Shown here in pieces: positions 35,140 through 47,536 of a DNA stretch of 64,000 bases. The translations under genes were made by a program, and so were the position numbers. The stretch lies in assembly GCA_018343915.1 (NCBI GenBank), contig JABRWF010000005.1, positions 2,453,001 to 2,517,000 of the forward strand. Direction: 5' to 3'. The notes beneath the pieces were generated by a model that made no database searches, was not told the origin of the DNA, and worked only from the letters and a program-made list of their open reading frames with translations. Positions within the stretch are counted from its first letter, which is position 1, and each line of letters starts with the position of its first letter. Source of the DNA: Agroathelia rolfsii (lineage: Eukaryota; Basidiomycota; Agaricomycetes; Amylocorticiales; Amylocorticiaceae).

Positions 35140-36172
35140 CTAAAGCCCTTTAACCTTCTGTACGAATTTTACAATTAAATTTGCCGTCTCTTGCGGGTCC
35201 TCCCAGTGGAGAGTGTGCCCTGCCCCGGGTACCAAGTTGAACTCGACGTTCGAAGCCTTCTCTTTCATTAGCCTCACGACGGCGTGACCGTCCAACAAAG
35301 GATCATCACCACCATGGAAGACATACGCGGGTAGGCCATCTTTTAGGGCTTGCCACAGAGCTTTGTCGTTGTGTGTGCGCTTCACAACACCTTGGCGGAC
35401 AGGAACCTCCTGCACGACTTGCATCCCCTTGTACAAACAACGCATCTCCCATGTAGCTTCGATTCCACGCTTGTTTTCAATACAGAGGTGTACCAGACGT
35501 TGGAGGGCCTCAGGTGCTGTCGTATATTCCATGCTGTCTCTCAAGAAATCGTGTGCGGCCTGCGTACAGACTTCCTTCAAGGCAGGCATGCTGGGGCAAG
35601 CGCAAAGGTAGAAGATGCCGGATATCGGCACTTTCTCGCGGGGATAGTTAGCAAAGACGTCAGCAGGTAACCCGCCTATATGGTAAACATTTAAATAGTG
35701 AGTAAATGGAAATCAGGCATCTGTCTGACCTCCGTAGCTCCTGAGAAAGGATTAGTGCTCAGCACAATTGTATTTACCAATCGAGAGTGGACTTACCATC
35801 CGACATAGACAGGACTCTTCAAATTATAAGTCTCTACGACGGCCATGAAATCTGCACCCCACAGCTTGGAGTCATGTCCATGGAGAGTCCCTGGCTTTCC
35901 ACTCCGACCGTGACCTCTCATATCATATCGAACCTGGTAGGACAATAGTGAGTGAGTCTTGTGTGGGTGTATTCATTGATGTCATTACTCGCCACGTAGA
36001 GATTCTTCAGCATGATGGGTAGTGCGCACATGGTATCATACACCGCCCCGCTATAGGTAATGCCGTGAACTAAAACAACATGTGGATTATTGTAATCGCC
36101 AGTAGCCTCTGTATAGATTTCAAGGCCGTCGATTGAAGAATGCAGGACCTTGGAAACAGGTTTTATCGACAT
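35140..36172 (-). CDS. Alpha/beta hydrolase
   Basis: Four exons (36172-35993, 35933-35797, 35740-35730, 35675-35140) give 287 aa. V-L-V-H-G-I-T carries the oxyanion HG, and V-R-Y-D-M-R-G-H-G-R-S follows strand 4. The nucleophile elbow G-W-S-Y-G-G places Ser107 in an 11-base exon. A conserved acid follows in H-G-G-D-D-P-L-L-D-G, and His in G-A-G-H-T-L-H-W. The set matches haloperoxidase- or esterase-like hydrolases of the AB_hydrolase_1 type; substrate unknown. The first intron is best read with a GC donor (GTG|GCGAGT), giving N-L-Y-V-V-R-Y-D. A poor GT donor three bases earlier would remove one Val. ATG 36172 is the first in-frame start. No signal peptide. Confidence 0.88.
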
Positions 36173-37646
36173 TTGATTAGCAGAATTCACAAGAATCAGG
36201 TGATAGTGCTCGAACGTTTAGTCGCTGACAGATGCCACCTAAAAATCAAAGAGAGCTTTATAAGTCATGTATAATTCACTTGACAGCTCCTAAGACGAGA
36301 ACAGTCAGGGCAACACCAACTGACCCACTATCAATTCCGGCTCAGCGATACTAGTACTGTTGCTTGATTTCTGTTATGTGCCCTATGACCTACTGGCATC
36401 AGATGGGGTGTTAGCAGTACGGGGACTTCTTCCGCGAATACACTGCCCTGTTCAAGTCAAAAGTCAAAAATTGGTCCTTGTTATCAGATTTTGCTTAAAG
36501 ACAGCTTCTAGTATTCGCCTATGCAGAATGAAAATTAAGCATTGTCGGCGAAGATTCTCGTACAAAATGACCATGTAGTCACGGTCATGGTAATACAACA
36601 GGCGAGGCAGCTTATGGAGCAAATTTTTGGGGAATGGAAAGATTGTCCCTCAAACAAGAGCTTTTTCCGAGTCCAAGTGCGTGATCCGATTTTGATTGTC
36701 GCAATCATTATCGGTCAACGAGTGGCCATCCCATGTACACTGACATGTGGTCTGGTTGATGGAATGCTAATGGTGATGGCTAAGTCCAGCATCAAACAAT
36801 TAATCGTCAAGCTCATTAAACTCCGGTTAATCGGTTTCAACATAACCGGTCCCACTGGAGAGACCGACTCGGATGTCATTTGGCTCCCACTGAAGCACCT
36901 CATAAACGCTCTACAACACCTACGGCGCCTCTGTGGCCACTCGGGCAGCTTAATATCAGGTATTTTGATTACTGTTAGCACCTACTGAAAGGTATCATAA
37001 TACACATGATGCCTATCAGAACTGCCTGCTCCTTTTTGAAACCGACGCTATTCTTCTCCCTCTCTCCCTTTTTTGCCTCTGCTGATAGTTTATCTACTGA
37101 TATAGCCATACGGAGACCAGGAAATAGCTTTTTTGATTCTGTGTAATGCATGGGTCTCATCTAATCCGGATCCATAATATTTTCTTCGGGGATTGTATAA
37201 AATAGAATCTGGCTGCGAAATAATGCGGTTTGTAACCGACGGTACGGTACAGGCTGATAGTAATGGGGGCCTCATCCACTGGCATGCCACCTGGATGTCT
37301 GACCCATCCTCGTGACTAAAGCTACTACAGGTGGCCCAACGCAAGTTAGACTAAGTAAACTGAATGAACAGTGATGTGCTATGTTTGCCTCGCATGGGTG
37401 AATGGCATTAATGTACTAGCTTTCTTGTTGGAGAGATACCATTAACGTTCATTCCTTATTCTGAATTTGTTCACACATGATCTCGGATGTCTGGCTCATC
37501 TCAGGTAAGTAGGTACAATGTAATTAATTGGGTAGTATCAAGTCAAAAATATGTGGTGTGTTCCAAACATAAGGTTAACATAGAACCTATACAGTAACTC
37601 AGACGGTCAGCTGTTTGCTACATAAGACATCACTGGCAGTAATATT
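36173..37646. other. Intergenic, nothing recognised
   Basis: Upstream of the hydrolase. Open frames of up to 148 codons (36542-36988 plus and its minus shadow) have no domain and no splice context. Confidence 0.55.
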
Positions 37647-40142
37647 TCAATGTGTTTTGGCCAAACCGGGATTAGTGTAATGCCCAGAAGCTAAGAGCGG
37701 ATCTATTACACCCGCTGCTTTATAGAGAGCGTTGATCTCCTCTTGGTATTCTAACAACATAACAGGTCGTTTAGGGGACCCCTTCTGGGTGTATACCATT
37801 GGCTTGTCGGCTTTGGTTATGATAATCATCTGTTCAGAGCTCATCAGATCGTGTTTGAGAACATGATCAAAGGATTATATACCAACATTCCGTGATATCC
37901 TAGCAAACTCTGGTACAGTCTTGTTGAATCCCTGAATCTCAGGCCTAGAGCAGAATAAGTGCGTGCATTAAAATTGAAAAGCAATCAGAACACACCAGAT
38001 AGATCTTTGAATGGCCTCGAGATACTGGGTGGGGCTATTTACCGTGTGCTGATCCTGCTTTAACTCTAGCAGTACGCCTAAGCATGGGCGGGCACGGCCG
38101 AAAATGAGTGCTGACGCCACAAGATTATGTCCACAAATCTTGCTCTCTAAAGTCCCATCTATCATTATGATGGTTAAATAATGGTAAACCTAAGCACTTG
38201 CTTACCGAGCCCAACAGGATTTATCTAGCATATAGGGGTCAGATAGTGTGATCAAAGAATCTGGAAGGGAATTACTTACAACTTCTCCAGAAGAAAGCAT
38301 GATTTGATCTTCGGCTCTACCAAGGACCTGCCAATAGTTGGGTTCTGTTGGGTGTGGCATTACCAAGTCTCCTGTAGCATAAGCCTTGATTCCCCTGACT
38401 TCCGAATTAAACAGGGACAACTCATGGGTATGAGTAGACTAGATACTCGTTATTAACGTATGAGTTACTTGGGGATGAGTCAGTCTAGAAACTCACAATA
38501 ATAGTCACCTCGAATGAGCCATCCCCATAAGGGATAAATTCGACTGATGCATGAGGGTTAACTTGGAAATATTGCCAATCGCAGTACATATCATCTTCGA
38601 GTTCGGTTGGCCAATGTATATGCTAAATAGAACTGGGAACACGTCCGGGAAACTCACCTTTGATAAGCTTAGCTGCAACGCCAAATTCGGTCCTAAAGCA
38701 CAATATACTTAGCGACATATAAAATCCAGGACATCCCAGAGCACTTACGACCCATAAAGATTACAGAGTTTTACTCCACGCTTTGCCAGACAATGGCCAG
38801 CTGAAGTCCCTAGGTTTTTACCTCCATACACCTAACAAATATTCATTATTTAATGGAATTGGAGTACAGGAAATGCGTACAATTCCTTTCAGCCCAGACA
38901 AGAACCGTACTTTGCTCTCATCTTCGGCCCAGCCCTATCAAAAATCTTCAACAAGGCGTTTCAATGCAAACGGTATGAGAGCCACATACTTCAATAAATC
39001 GTGGATTCGCTAGAGCATAAGTGATTTGAGAATCTCTGTATGATTTGAACACAACCTCCGACGTGGGCATAATTGCTGGGGAGACGGGTGGAAGCGTAGC
39101 AAGGACAAGACCACTTGAAACCTTAAAAAATATTCAAGTTCATTAACCAGAGGACAAGCATATAAGTCTAACTGAACTTACCGTCCACAGTAAAAAAAGG
39201 ACGCCAATAGCATGGTATAGCTCAATGGCCGGGCATCCAAAAACTTGACCTGCAAGATCAGCTTTGCTGTAAACTAAAAAAAACCCCAGTTCAGTAACTG
39301 GATGAATACCAATATATGGATCTTACGGGTGACCATAGATGCCTGCAAACATGTTTTTGAGTTCCAAGGGATAATCTTGGGGAAATTGGCAGTTGAGTCT
39401 GCCAATGAAAAAAGTGAGATAAAGGTAATTATCAGAAAAAAAATAGGGTCCACTTACTGGATGAGTGGAAAAGAAGAGATGCATGAGAGTAATCATAGTC
39501 AACGGCCGGAAGGTGTTCAAACGGTCCCTCTTGGTAGAGTTTGTCAAAAAGAGGCATGGGAAGAGTATTGATAACTCGAGAAGTTTCCTGCTTGACAATC
39601 TCGATAGCTGATTGCGCTAATTTATGAATCTCCGGTTCCACACTAACAAGCACATGTGTGATTTGTGCTTGTTGCATCAAGTACGCGATGACGTTGGCAG
39701 AAAATCGAGGTGAAATGGGGAAAACCCTAATGCCAGCTCTGAAGGCGCCAAATATCATGGCCCCATACGTTAGGGAATCTAAGGAGCAGTTGCCTGGGTA
39801 GTGAGAAGGAGCCTAAATCATTTCACCATTCCTAAACAAACCTGATTTGGCCAGGATACAAACAATTGGGGCCACTTCTGGGGCGATCGGAAGTCCGGAA
39901 CTCGTGTTCTCCGCAATGTAAGAGCCAGCACGATGGATTGCAGGGACAAAGTCATTGTACGTCAATGTCACGAGTCTTCCGTCTTTATGATATTTGAAAA
40001 CTGGCCGGGTCTTGTTGTGAACTAGGTGCCAGTCACAAATTTCTGGGATAGTCATGGACCCGTCTAAGGGTGGGTTAACGAAAGCATTAGGGCCACGTTG
40101 TTTCTGTGGGTAATCGAGTAAGAATGGAGCAGAAGGCAACAT
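37647..40142 (-). CDS. Stand-alone adenylation domain, NRPS-like (AMP-binding)
   Basis: Fourteen exons between 40142 and 37647 join in frame to 589 aa. Motifs in order: H-S-S-N-S-T-A-N-F-P-K (A3 loop), G-K-N-L-G-T-S-A-G-H, Y-G-S-T-E-F-G (A5), Y-A-T-G-D-L (A7), G-R-A-E-D-Q-I-M-L-S-S-G-E (A8), and Q-K-G-S-P-K-R-P near the end (A10 Lys region). The spacing fits the adenylation half of basidiomycete NRPS-like reductases. However, the frame stops about 35 residues after A10, with no phosphopantetheine carrier or reductase domain. It could be a free-standing acid-activating enzyme or a shortened remnant. The exon at 38594-38497 is taken from the acceptor just before 38594; an upstream acceptor breaks the frame. 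One exon (38224-38206) is 19 bases. It heads the metabolic group that continues to 51170. Confidence 0.82.
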
Positions 40143-42369
40143 ATTTAACCAAGTAAACAGAGTGAGTACGATGATACAAGACTGGTGGTAACACTAGTTG
40201 CGGCTGGAGACTCGGTTCAAAGGTCAATTTATAACTATCAAGGGTTATTTACCATCAGAAAACACGCAAAATGAACACCTAGAGTCCATGTCCGAGTGGT
40301 CAAGGGCAATTGTCACATTTCAGAGATCATGGTCGGTCCTACAGTGGCGCATCATGCACAGTGAAAAGCGAAGTCAGATAATAGTCAGACTCATTGTACC
40401 GAAAACGTCTCTTGCGACTAAAATACGACTATTGGGTTTTGGTATTTGCCTATTTAGTTGGACAGTAGTCACAATTTAGCTGCACTTTAGTCATAAAAGA
40501 CGTTTTTAGTACATTAAATCCAACTTCGCTTTTTATCGAGCATCATGAATCATGACTCATGATGAGGATGCTTTGTACCTAATAGTGGGTAAGCGGTAGT
40601 AAAAACCACATGCCCAAGCTTTTAGAAGCTGAGAAGATAACTCAATTGCAGCCCAGATCAAATCTAATTAAATACCTTAGCATTTCAAATTGGCCCAAGT
40701 AATTTGTATTTCAAGTTGGTACGTTAGTGCACGAGTACACCTGGGTGGTCTTGTGCAAGAAAACCAGTACTCATAGACCAAGCAAGGTCGGCGGGTTTAC
40801 TGTTCCGGTAACATCCACCCACAGAAAAGTCCGTCTGCAGTCAAACGATTATAGGATATTGTAGCGAGGCAGTGGCAGGTTTTTGCCGAAGGTATCTCAG
40901 CTTCCAGTGTTTGTAGCTAAAATCGCTGATTTTTCACGAACCGACGGCGTGAGAAGACAATTTGATCACATGGTATCAAACCATCATGATTGTGGCATGG
41001 TATCACTTCCATTGCTTTGGCTATTTCCAGTAACCGAACTTGAATGAGCTGCCCCTGAGGCCTGAGTACGGACACTATCAGTGAGCTTCTATTTTGTCTG
41101 TCACAGCGAACGAAGAAATGATAGGCACCTCAGCGCCGGGGGATGTCTGTGGGGCATCACTAGAATCACTGTTGATTTGCTAGAATTTAAAATCTAGTGA
41201 CTACTAACTAGCAATTTGGGGCTCATGAAACTAGAGCTCATATGTACAATACGCAAGAATTTTATAGTCTAACAAGAGGTACGGTTTATTACACCAACCG
41301 TATAAACACCAAAATCTTAGAGAATGCATAGCAGCGAATACCAATTGTTGGCCAGAAGAAAGACCAACCAAGGATGAATACTAACTTGAATGGGCCGTAA
41401 ATGTCTATGATGCCGGAGTTTGTACATAACGTGTGATCTTGCCTGTGATGTCACGGTTGCCAGGCACCACCGGGGCCCCGACACTGACCTGAAGGTGTCT
41501 ATCATTTCTTCGTTCGCTGTAATCAACGGAAGAAATGCCCGTATACACATTCTGCCTCATCAGAAACGGTCTCAATCATGACACGGGCTGCTTTCAAGCT
41601 TTGTTATCGGAATATAATTGAACCATTGTAAGTCACCAAAAATACCATAAGCTAGCAAGCTATCGGGATCAAGACCCGTCCACAAGTTTCGGTCTCAGGC
41701 TACATTTCGGGCTCGAGGCTTAGATTTCATGCGACTCCTTTTCCACCTGAGGATTACATCCACATCTAATACCGCCGTTCCTTGGAGCTTATGCACGTGT
41801 ATATCCTAGCCCCACACACTGTTCCTGGCCGAAGACCCAGCATGTTATGATGGCTCACTAATACTACTAGTAGCAAGCTACCGAATACTAACATAGGGTT
41901 GGGGCCATTTTGTTACAGCAACCTCAAATGAATTTGATATGATACAATTTCGTTTCTCAGGTCATAACAGTCAAATGCGTAAGTTATTGAAACTGAGAAT
42001 GAGTTGTCGAAAATCTGACTAAGTATGTAAAATTATGACGACAACAATATAGTCGCTAGCAGATCTACTGGCACCGTTATGGCCTCAATAACCAATTTGG
42101 CTTGGCTATGGTATTTTTTTTTCTACCGCTGCGGAAAGATCATGTCATCTGTGGCATTTGCCGAATTCCTAGTTAGCATGTCCACATTTGAACAATTCAA
42201 ACTTGCAAATCCCGAGACACTCCCAAAATGATAACACACCAATGGAGAAGTGATTTCCGTGTTGTAGCATGGTCCTGACATTCTAATTGTACTATCAAGA
42301 AATCCCATCAGTGTGGCCCGAGTATAAATACCACAACTTTTTCATGCTTTCAATCAGCTTGTCAAAAGA
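40143..42369. other. Long divergent intergenic region
   Basis: This 2.2-kb gap separates the starts of the adenylation-domain gene (minus) and the P450 (plus) and so must hold both promoters. No gene was recognised. No binding site or repeat could be assigned by eye. Confidence 0.5.
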
Positions 42370-44402
42370 ATGTCGTCTCTCTCATTCTACTTTTTTAGCG
42401 GTATCGCTGCTGCTGTCTGGCTCATGTTTAAAGATCTTAAAGATCCACTCAGGCATGTGCCGGGTCCTTTTTGGGCCCGAATCACACCCCTCTGGCTTTA
42501 TCTACAGATTCGTGGTGGTAGACGATACAAAGCTGTTCATGCTGCACATGAGGTATATATCCTTCCGTTCAGAATTTACTATTATTTGATGCTCATATCC
42601 CATATTCGCGAAGCGATATGGACCAATCGTCCGCATTGCACCTAATCATGTTTCTATCAACGATGGGGATGCTATCCCTACAGTCTATGGGCATGGCGGA
42701 GGCGGATTCAATAAGTCCAAATACTATGAAGCTTTTGTGGAATATGGATCGCCGTCCATCTTTGCAGTTATCGATCGTGCCACCCACTCACAAAAACGGA
42801 GGAAATTCTCCCATGCATTTTCCATCAAGATGCTTGGCATTTTTACACCGTATATCTGCAACATGACCATTAAGCTCATGGAGAGGATGGATGACATCTC
42901 TGACAATGATCAATATGTCGATCTCGTTAAATGGTTCAATTACTACACATGGGATACAATCAGCGACATATTATTCGGCGAGCCGTTCGAATTTATTAGG
43001 AAGGTTAGTATTAGTAATTACCTATTTAGGATCTCGCCTTTATACATTTGCAAGGGTTCGGACTGGTTGGAAGGCCATACAACTGAAGGAGAGACATTTG
43101 GGGAGAATGTTATTTCATCTGTGGATCACGTGAGTTGCTAATAGCATTCAGTTCTGTATTCTATCAATTGATCCAAGTGCTCATATCCATCAGCGTGAGC
43201 ACACAGCTGCCGCCATCGGTGTTTTCCCCTCCATTCGTTATATTGCACAATATATCCCGGATCCATTTTTGGCTCGCGGAAACCAATCAAAAGATTGCTT
43301 GCGCTTCCTTGCTCGCCAGCAAGTTGAGAAGCAAATCGTGTCAGGGGCTACGAAGGAAGATCTACTGAATCAATTGATTGAGGTATGGATTCAGGTTTGA
43401 TTTCCCACCGACACTGGCAGTCTTATTCGAGTTTCTAGGGTCAGCTCAAAGCAGCAGGTAATCTTGGCAAGGAACAGGTTGACGAGATTGTAGCAGAAAC
43501 CGTGACCTTACTGTAGGCGTGACGAACCAATCAGTCATAACGAAATTTCTCATCAGCTTTCATAGGATCGCCGGGACGCATACGGTGGCCGCAACTTCCT
43601 CCGCCCTGATTCATTACATCTCCACCAACCCTAGGGTCTATGAAAAAATCATGGATGAGCTACTTGCAGTCGTTGGAGAAGGCCAAATCCCAACTGAGCA
43701 GCATATCCGTAAGCTGGAGTACCTTCAAGCAACGATTACCGAGGGGTTAGCAGATTTCCTCCTATATGCATTCATTATTTAATAACAGCTTCCTATCAGT
43801 CTTCGCCTTCACAGTACCAACGCCACGGGCCTTCATCGTACATCCCCTGATACGGGTGTTGTTCTTCACGGCAAATTTATCCCTAAAGATGTGCGTTATT
43901 TATCGCATTGTGTTTGTTAGACGAGAAACTAACGAGATTTGATTGCTGTGACAACAGGTTGAGATATCTATTCCCGCTTGGAGCGTTCACCATAATCCAA
44001 AGTACTGGAGTGACCCGTTTACATTTCGCCCGGAGAGATGGCTTGAAAATCCTGAGCTCCGCCGATACTCCCTGGCATTCGGGGCCGGACCTCGTAATTG
44101 TGTGAGTTTATTTCGGCCAACATTTACACAAAATTTAATACATCTATCCTCGCCTTTGGCGGACGGATAAACACAGCTCGGGAAACAGTGAGTTTTGCAT
44201 GCATTTCATACCCAAAATGGCAATTTAATATGCCATCCATAGCGTTGCCAACACCGAAATTCTGTTTTTGATTTCTTCTATTCTTCTACGCTTCCAAATC
44301 GAGCTTAAGTCTCCTGTCCTAGAGACGATCGAGCGATTCCAACATGAGCCAGAGAATGTCTACGTCAAGCTGCGTCGCAGGAACAGGGATCGATTAATTT
44401 AA
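42370..44402 (+). CDS. Cytochrome P450, benzoate 4-monooxygenase (CYP53)-like
   Basis: Ten exons (42370-42552, 42614-43003, 43055-43129, 43194-43382, 43439-43512, 43566-43745, 43800-43890, 43958-44101, 44177-44187, 44243-44402) give 498 aa. A single N-terminal anchor is followed by H-V-P-G-P-F-W-A-R. Y-G-P-I-V-R-I-A-P-N-H-V-S matches CYP53-type benzoate para-hydroxylases. The K-helix E-G-L-R is at 363-366, P-E-R-W follows, and the heme loop F-G-A-G-P-R-N-C-L-G puts the axial Cys at 442. The I-helix reads A-G-T-H-T, with His309 where an acid is normal. The last two heme-loop residues L-G lie in an 11-base exon. It would be ER-bound and need a P450 reductase. Family placement is by resemblance; the substrate is inferred. 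Confidence 0.88.
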
Positions 44403-44928
44403 ATCTAATTATATACTGGAATCTACCGAGAATGTTTTGTGGATATAATGCTAAGACGACACAAGTGGCTGTTTGATAAAGGAAAAAAAAAAATTAGTTC
44501 CTATTCTTACTCCAAGTCTACACTCGCACCTTTAGAATGGAGCTGCTATAACCTGCCCACAGATACATTTCATAGATTAACAGTGTATTTCAACGCCTGG
44601 TATTGTTTCAATAATGAAAATGTAAACATATTCTACCTAGTAAAGGATCCTGCGATTGCTTAGCTAATTATCACAGAGCATAAGTTGGTCTGTGTCTATG
44701 GGTTGAAACAGGATCAGAGCTCCGTTGAGATGGGGTCGAGTCGCATTTGAAAGCTCCCATCAGTCCTGACTTCGGCTCACATGGCCTGGTATATCTGATT
44801 TATGTGCATAGATACCTTCATGCATACTAGCGCTGTAGCATAGCCTCAGTAAAACAATATTGTTTGAGTTGCACTGGGGTGGTTCAGAGCCTGAGGCCTA
44901 AGGGGCAGCGAATATATTAATCACACTA
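44403..44928. other. Convergent intergenic gap
   Basis: Lies between the 3' ends of the P450 and the FAD monooxygenase. AT-rich; nothing recognised. Confidence 0.6.
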
Positions 44929-47536
44929 TCAAAGGTTAAGTAGGAAAGATGATATCCGCTGCACTCCTTCGTCGTTAATGCTACTTATAATTGATATATG
45001 CGCATCTGGCCGAATTAAAACTGCTGCACCAGATTGCGCAATACCATAATATTCATATGTTTTCCCACACACATTAGTGTCTATAAGAGCATCATCAATA
45101 TACACCCTAGGTTTATGTCAGAATAAAACAACAAGGGCAGATTCAAATGATAGGTTTGCTTACCCTGCCGGGTCATTCAAGATTCCAGGGAGATCTGTGT
45201 ACCTTATTGCAGTCTTCTTGTTTCTCAAAATGGTGTTGAGTCTCAAGAAGTTAGGGCCTCTTGTCAACAATAAACTTTGAAGGAAGTTTTTAATCCCGAT
45301 TTCGAACGCTTGTAATGCCTGCATCGACGATTCTATGGATACATCCCCGGGGAAAATAAGAAGACGAAAGTGACCATCAAAGACAACGAGATGTTGAATA
45401 TCTACTGGACACCAGCTGCTACTCTGGAGGACCATCGCCGGCATAATTCGCTCGCCCAACTTCAAGTTTGAAGCAAGATGCTCAGCATGGTTAGCTGTAA
45501 GACGCGAAGTATAACAAACTCCAATACCACTGTAATAGACGGAAATCAGCACATAGAAGGTCATCATTGGAGAACAAACTAACGTTAAAAATCGAAGTTT
45601 AGCTTCGTACATCCTAAAAGAAGAAAATTTATATCTTCTATACGTTATCAAATATAACGACATATCTTACGTTTTGTAGCCCTCACTGCCGCCTTTGGAT
45701 GCTTCTAAAGAACCAAGAGCTTCTTTATCAATTTTAATGAGCTCTTCGGCTACAGTACGTCGCTCTTCATCATAAGTAGACAAGATACTAGGGCTGGCCC
45801 ATCCCTTCAGAACGTAGGCAAGCTTCCATCCTGCATGCATGCTGTATAAGGGGCTTGAAGCAATTACAAGAAATAATAAAAATACTAACCCAAATTGTGT
45901 GTATCTCGCATAGATACATTGGCTCCTTGACCGGCACTTGGCGAGTGAGTATGACCTGGATAAGTAAAGTCTCATAAATATTCGCATGATGAAATATAGC
46001 CATCGAGAGCTTACATGCATCCCCAGCAATGAATATACGATTATCCAGAGAAAATGTCTCAGCAACCTGCTGACGAACTACATGCAAATATTAGAAAGTT
46101 GTTAGCAGGAGACCTATTTATCAAGTTTAGTACCTCTATATGTGCTAATCCACGTAACATTGGTAATATCAAGAGTATATGGCTGGACAAACTGAAAAAC
46201 AGTGAGACATATGTATATAACTTGTATTAAACCTAACAAACTTTTTTTGCCATTTGTTGAGCTATACTGAGTAACTCTTCTTTCTTGGGCTGGCGTCCAT
46301 GCCAAGGCGAAGAGTCTAAAGTGATATACATGCGAGCAGTACCGCCTGGTCGAGGAATAGACTGAAACGAATCCATGAGGAATAAGCCTTAATAGATATA
46401 GATATTAACTCAACGGCAATAGCTCCTTGATTTGGAGATGTCATCACGTTCTTGTGATGTATTCCAGGGAAGTTTCCAACGGGCGTATAATCCAAAACAC
46501 CCCACGTAATAACCGACTCTATATCTTGAGTGCACATTTATACGTCGACAAAAGGATAAGGCACAGTATAAGGAACTTAAACACTTACCTTGCCTATTCT
46601 CCATCTTAATATTAACACTCTTTCTCACCCAAGATCGGCTACCTAGCAAAACTAAATAAATTGATTCCACTCGTAAAGCATACCCAAATGAATTTACCAT
46701 CACAGCCAACGAGATACTTTGCATGGATGATGCGCTTCTTCTGGCCATATGGAGACTCTAACGTAACCTATTTGCGAGTATATTCATTGTCTTCGGTAAT
46801 GATAAATTCAGAAATACCTGAATGGGATAGTCATTGGAGTTTTGAAATTCAGCTAATATAGATTTCTCAAATTTGAGAGAGGTAGGGGAGAAGGGCTGTT
46901 CAACCCTAATACCATAATCTTGAGCAGAATTTTTCAAAATTCCTTCAAGGGTTTCTATAGGAATGGTGAGCTGTGAGTAAACAGATGAGTAAATGTAATT
47001 GCTTGGACTCATTGACCAGATTAACGCTTACTTCAAAAGGATACCGAGTGTCGATAACCTGTACATCTGGGATTTGATTTTGACGCTATTGAGGATGCCA
47101 TAAGGCTACGTAGCCACAAGAATCACCAAGAAGACTTCAAACTGGTTACCTCAATACATTTTGTCTCCGGATTCAGCGTCCAATATGCCTTAAAGAACCT
47201 TAAAGGTCAAATTATAATGGTATGCTCTTTTAATAATTGTACTTACAAAAGAGTATACACGTTGCCCTGCTTGAAGTATCCTTTCACTTATGCCGTAGCT
47301 TGCAAAGACCTCTAACGTGCCAGGCTGAATGCCATCTGCTTGCCCATACATCTGCCCGTCTGGTCTATAGAGCGTCTTCATTTCCTCATAATGGACTTGG
47401 ATCTGGGCTCATAAAATACGTACCTTTGCTCTATAACCTTGACTGACGTCCCAAGACGACCTAGTGAGTTGGCTAACATAAGGCCCGCGGGACCTGCTCC
47501 GATCACCAGTACATCCGTTTTTTCAGCATCACCCAT
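44929..47536 (-). CDS. FAD-dependent aromatic monooxygenase, phenol 2-monooxygenase type
   Basis: Sixteen exons join in frame to 583 aa. V-I-G-A-G-P-A-G-L-M-L is the dinucleotide-binding loop. G-Q-A-D-G-I-Q-P-G-T-L-E-V-F is the conserved segment of phenol hydroxylases. V-G-C-D-G-S-R-S carries the DG motif, and I-A-G-D-A-C-H-T-H-S-P the second FAD/ribityl motif. A thioredoxin-like C-terminal domain ends in V-L-I-R-P-D. These flavoproteins add one oxygen to phenolic rings using NADPH. The exon 2 acceptor is at 47365-47366; nearer acceptors break the frame. With the CYP53-like P450 next door this suggests successive ring hydroxylations (inference). No signal peptide; cytosolic. Confidence 0.88.

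Noticed and set aside
36542..36988. 148-codon plus-strand frame
   Set aside because: No ATG at its start, no domain, and a similar-length frame on the other strand; likely chance.
38497..38692. Apparent frameshift in the adenylation-domain gene
   Set aside because: A downstream acceptor just before 38594 gives K-L-I-K-D-D-M-Y-C-D-W in frame.
47247..47424. Apparent frameshift between exons 1 and 2 of the FAD monooxygenase
   Set aside because: The acceptor at 47365-47366 restores the frame and gives I-E-Q-R-P-D-G-Q-M-Y-G-Q-A-D-G; the gene is intact.
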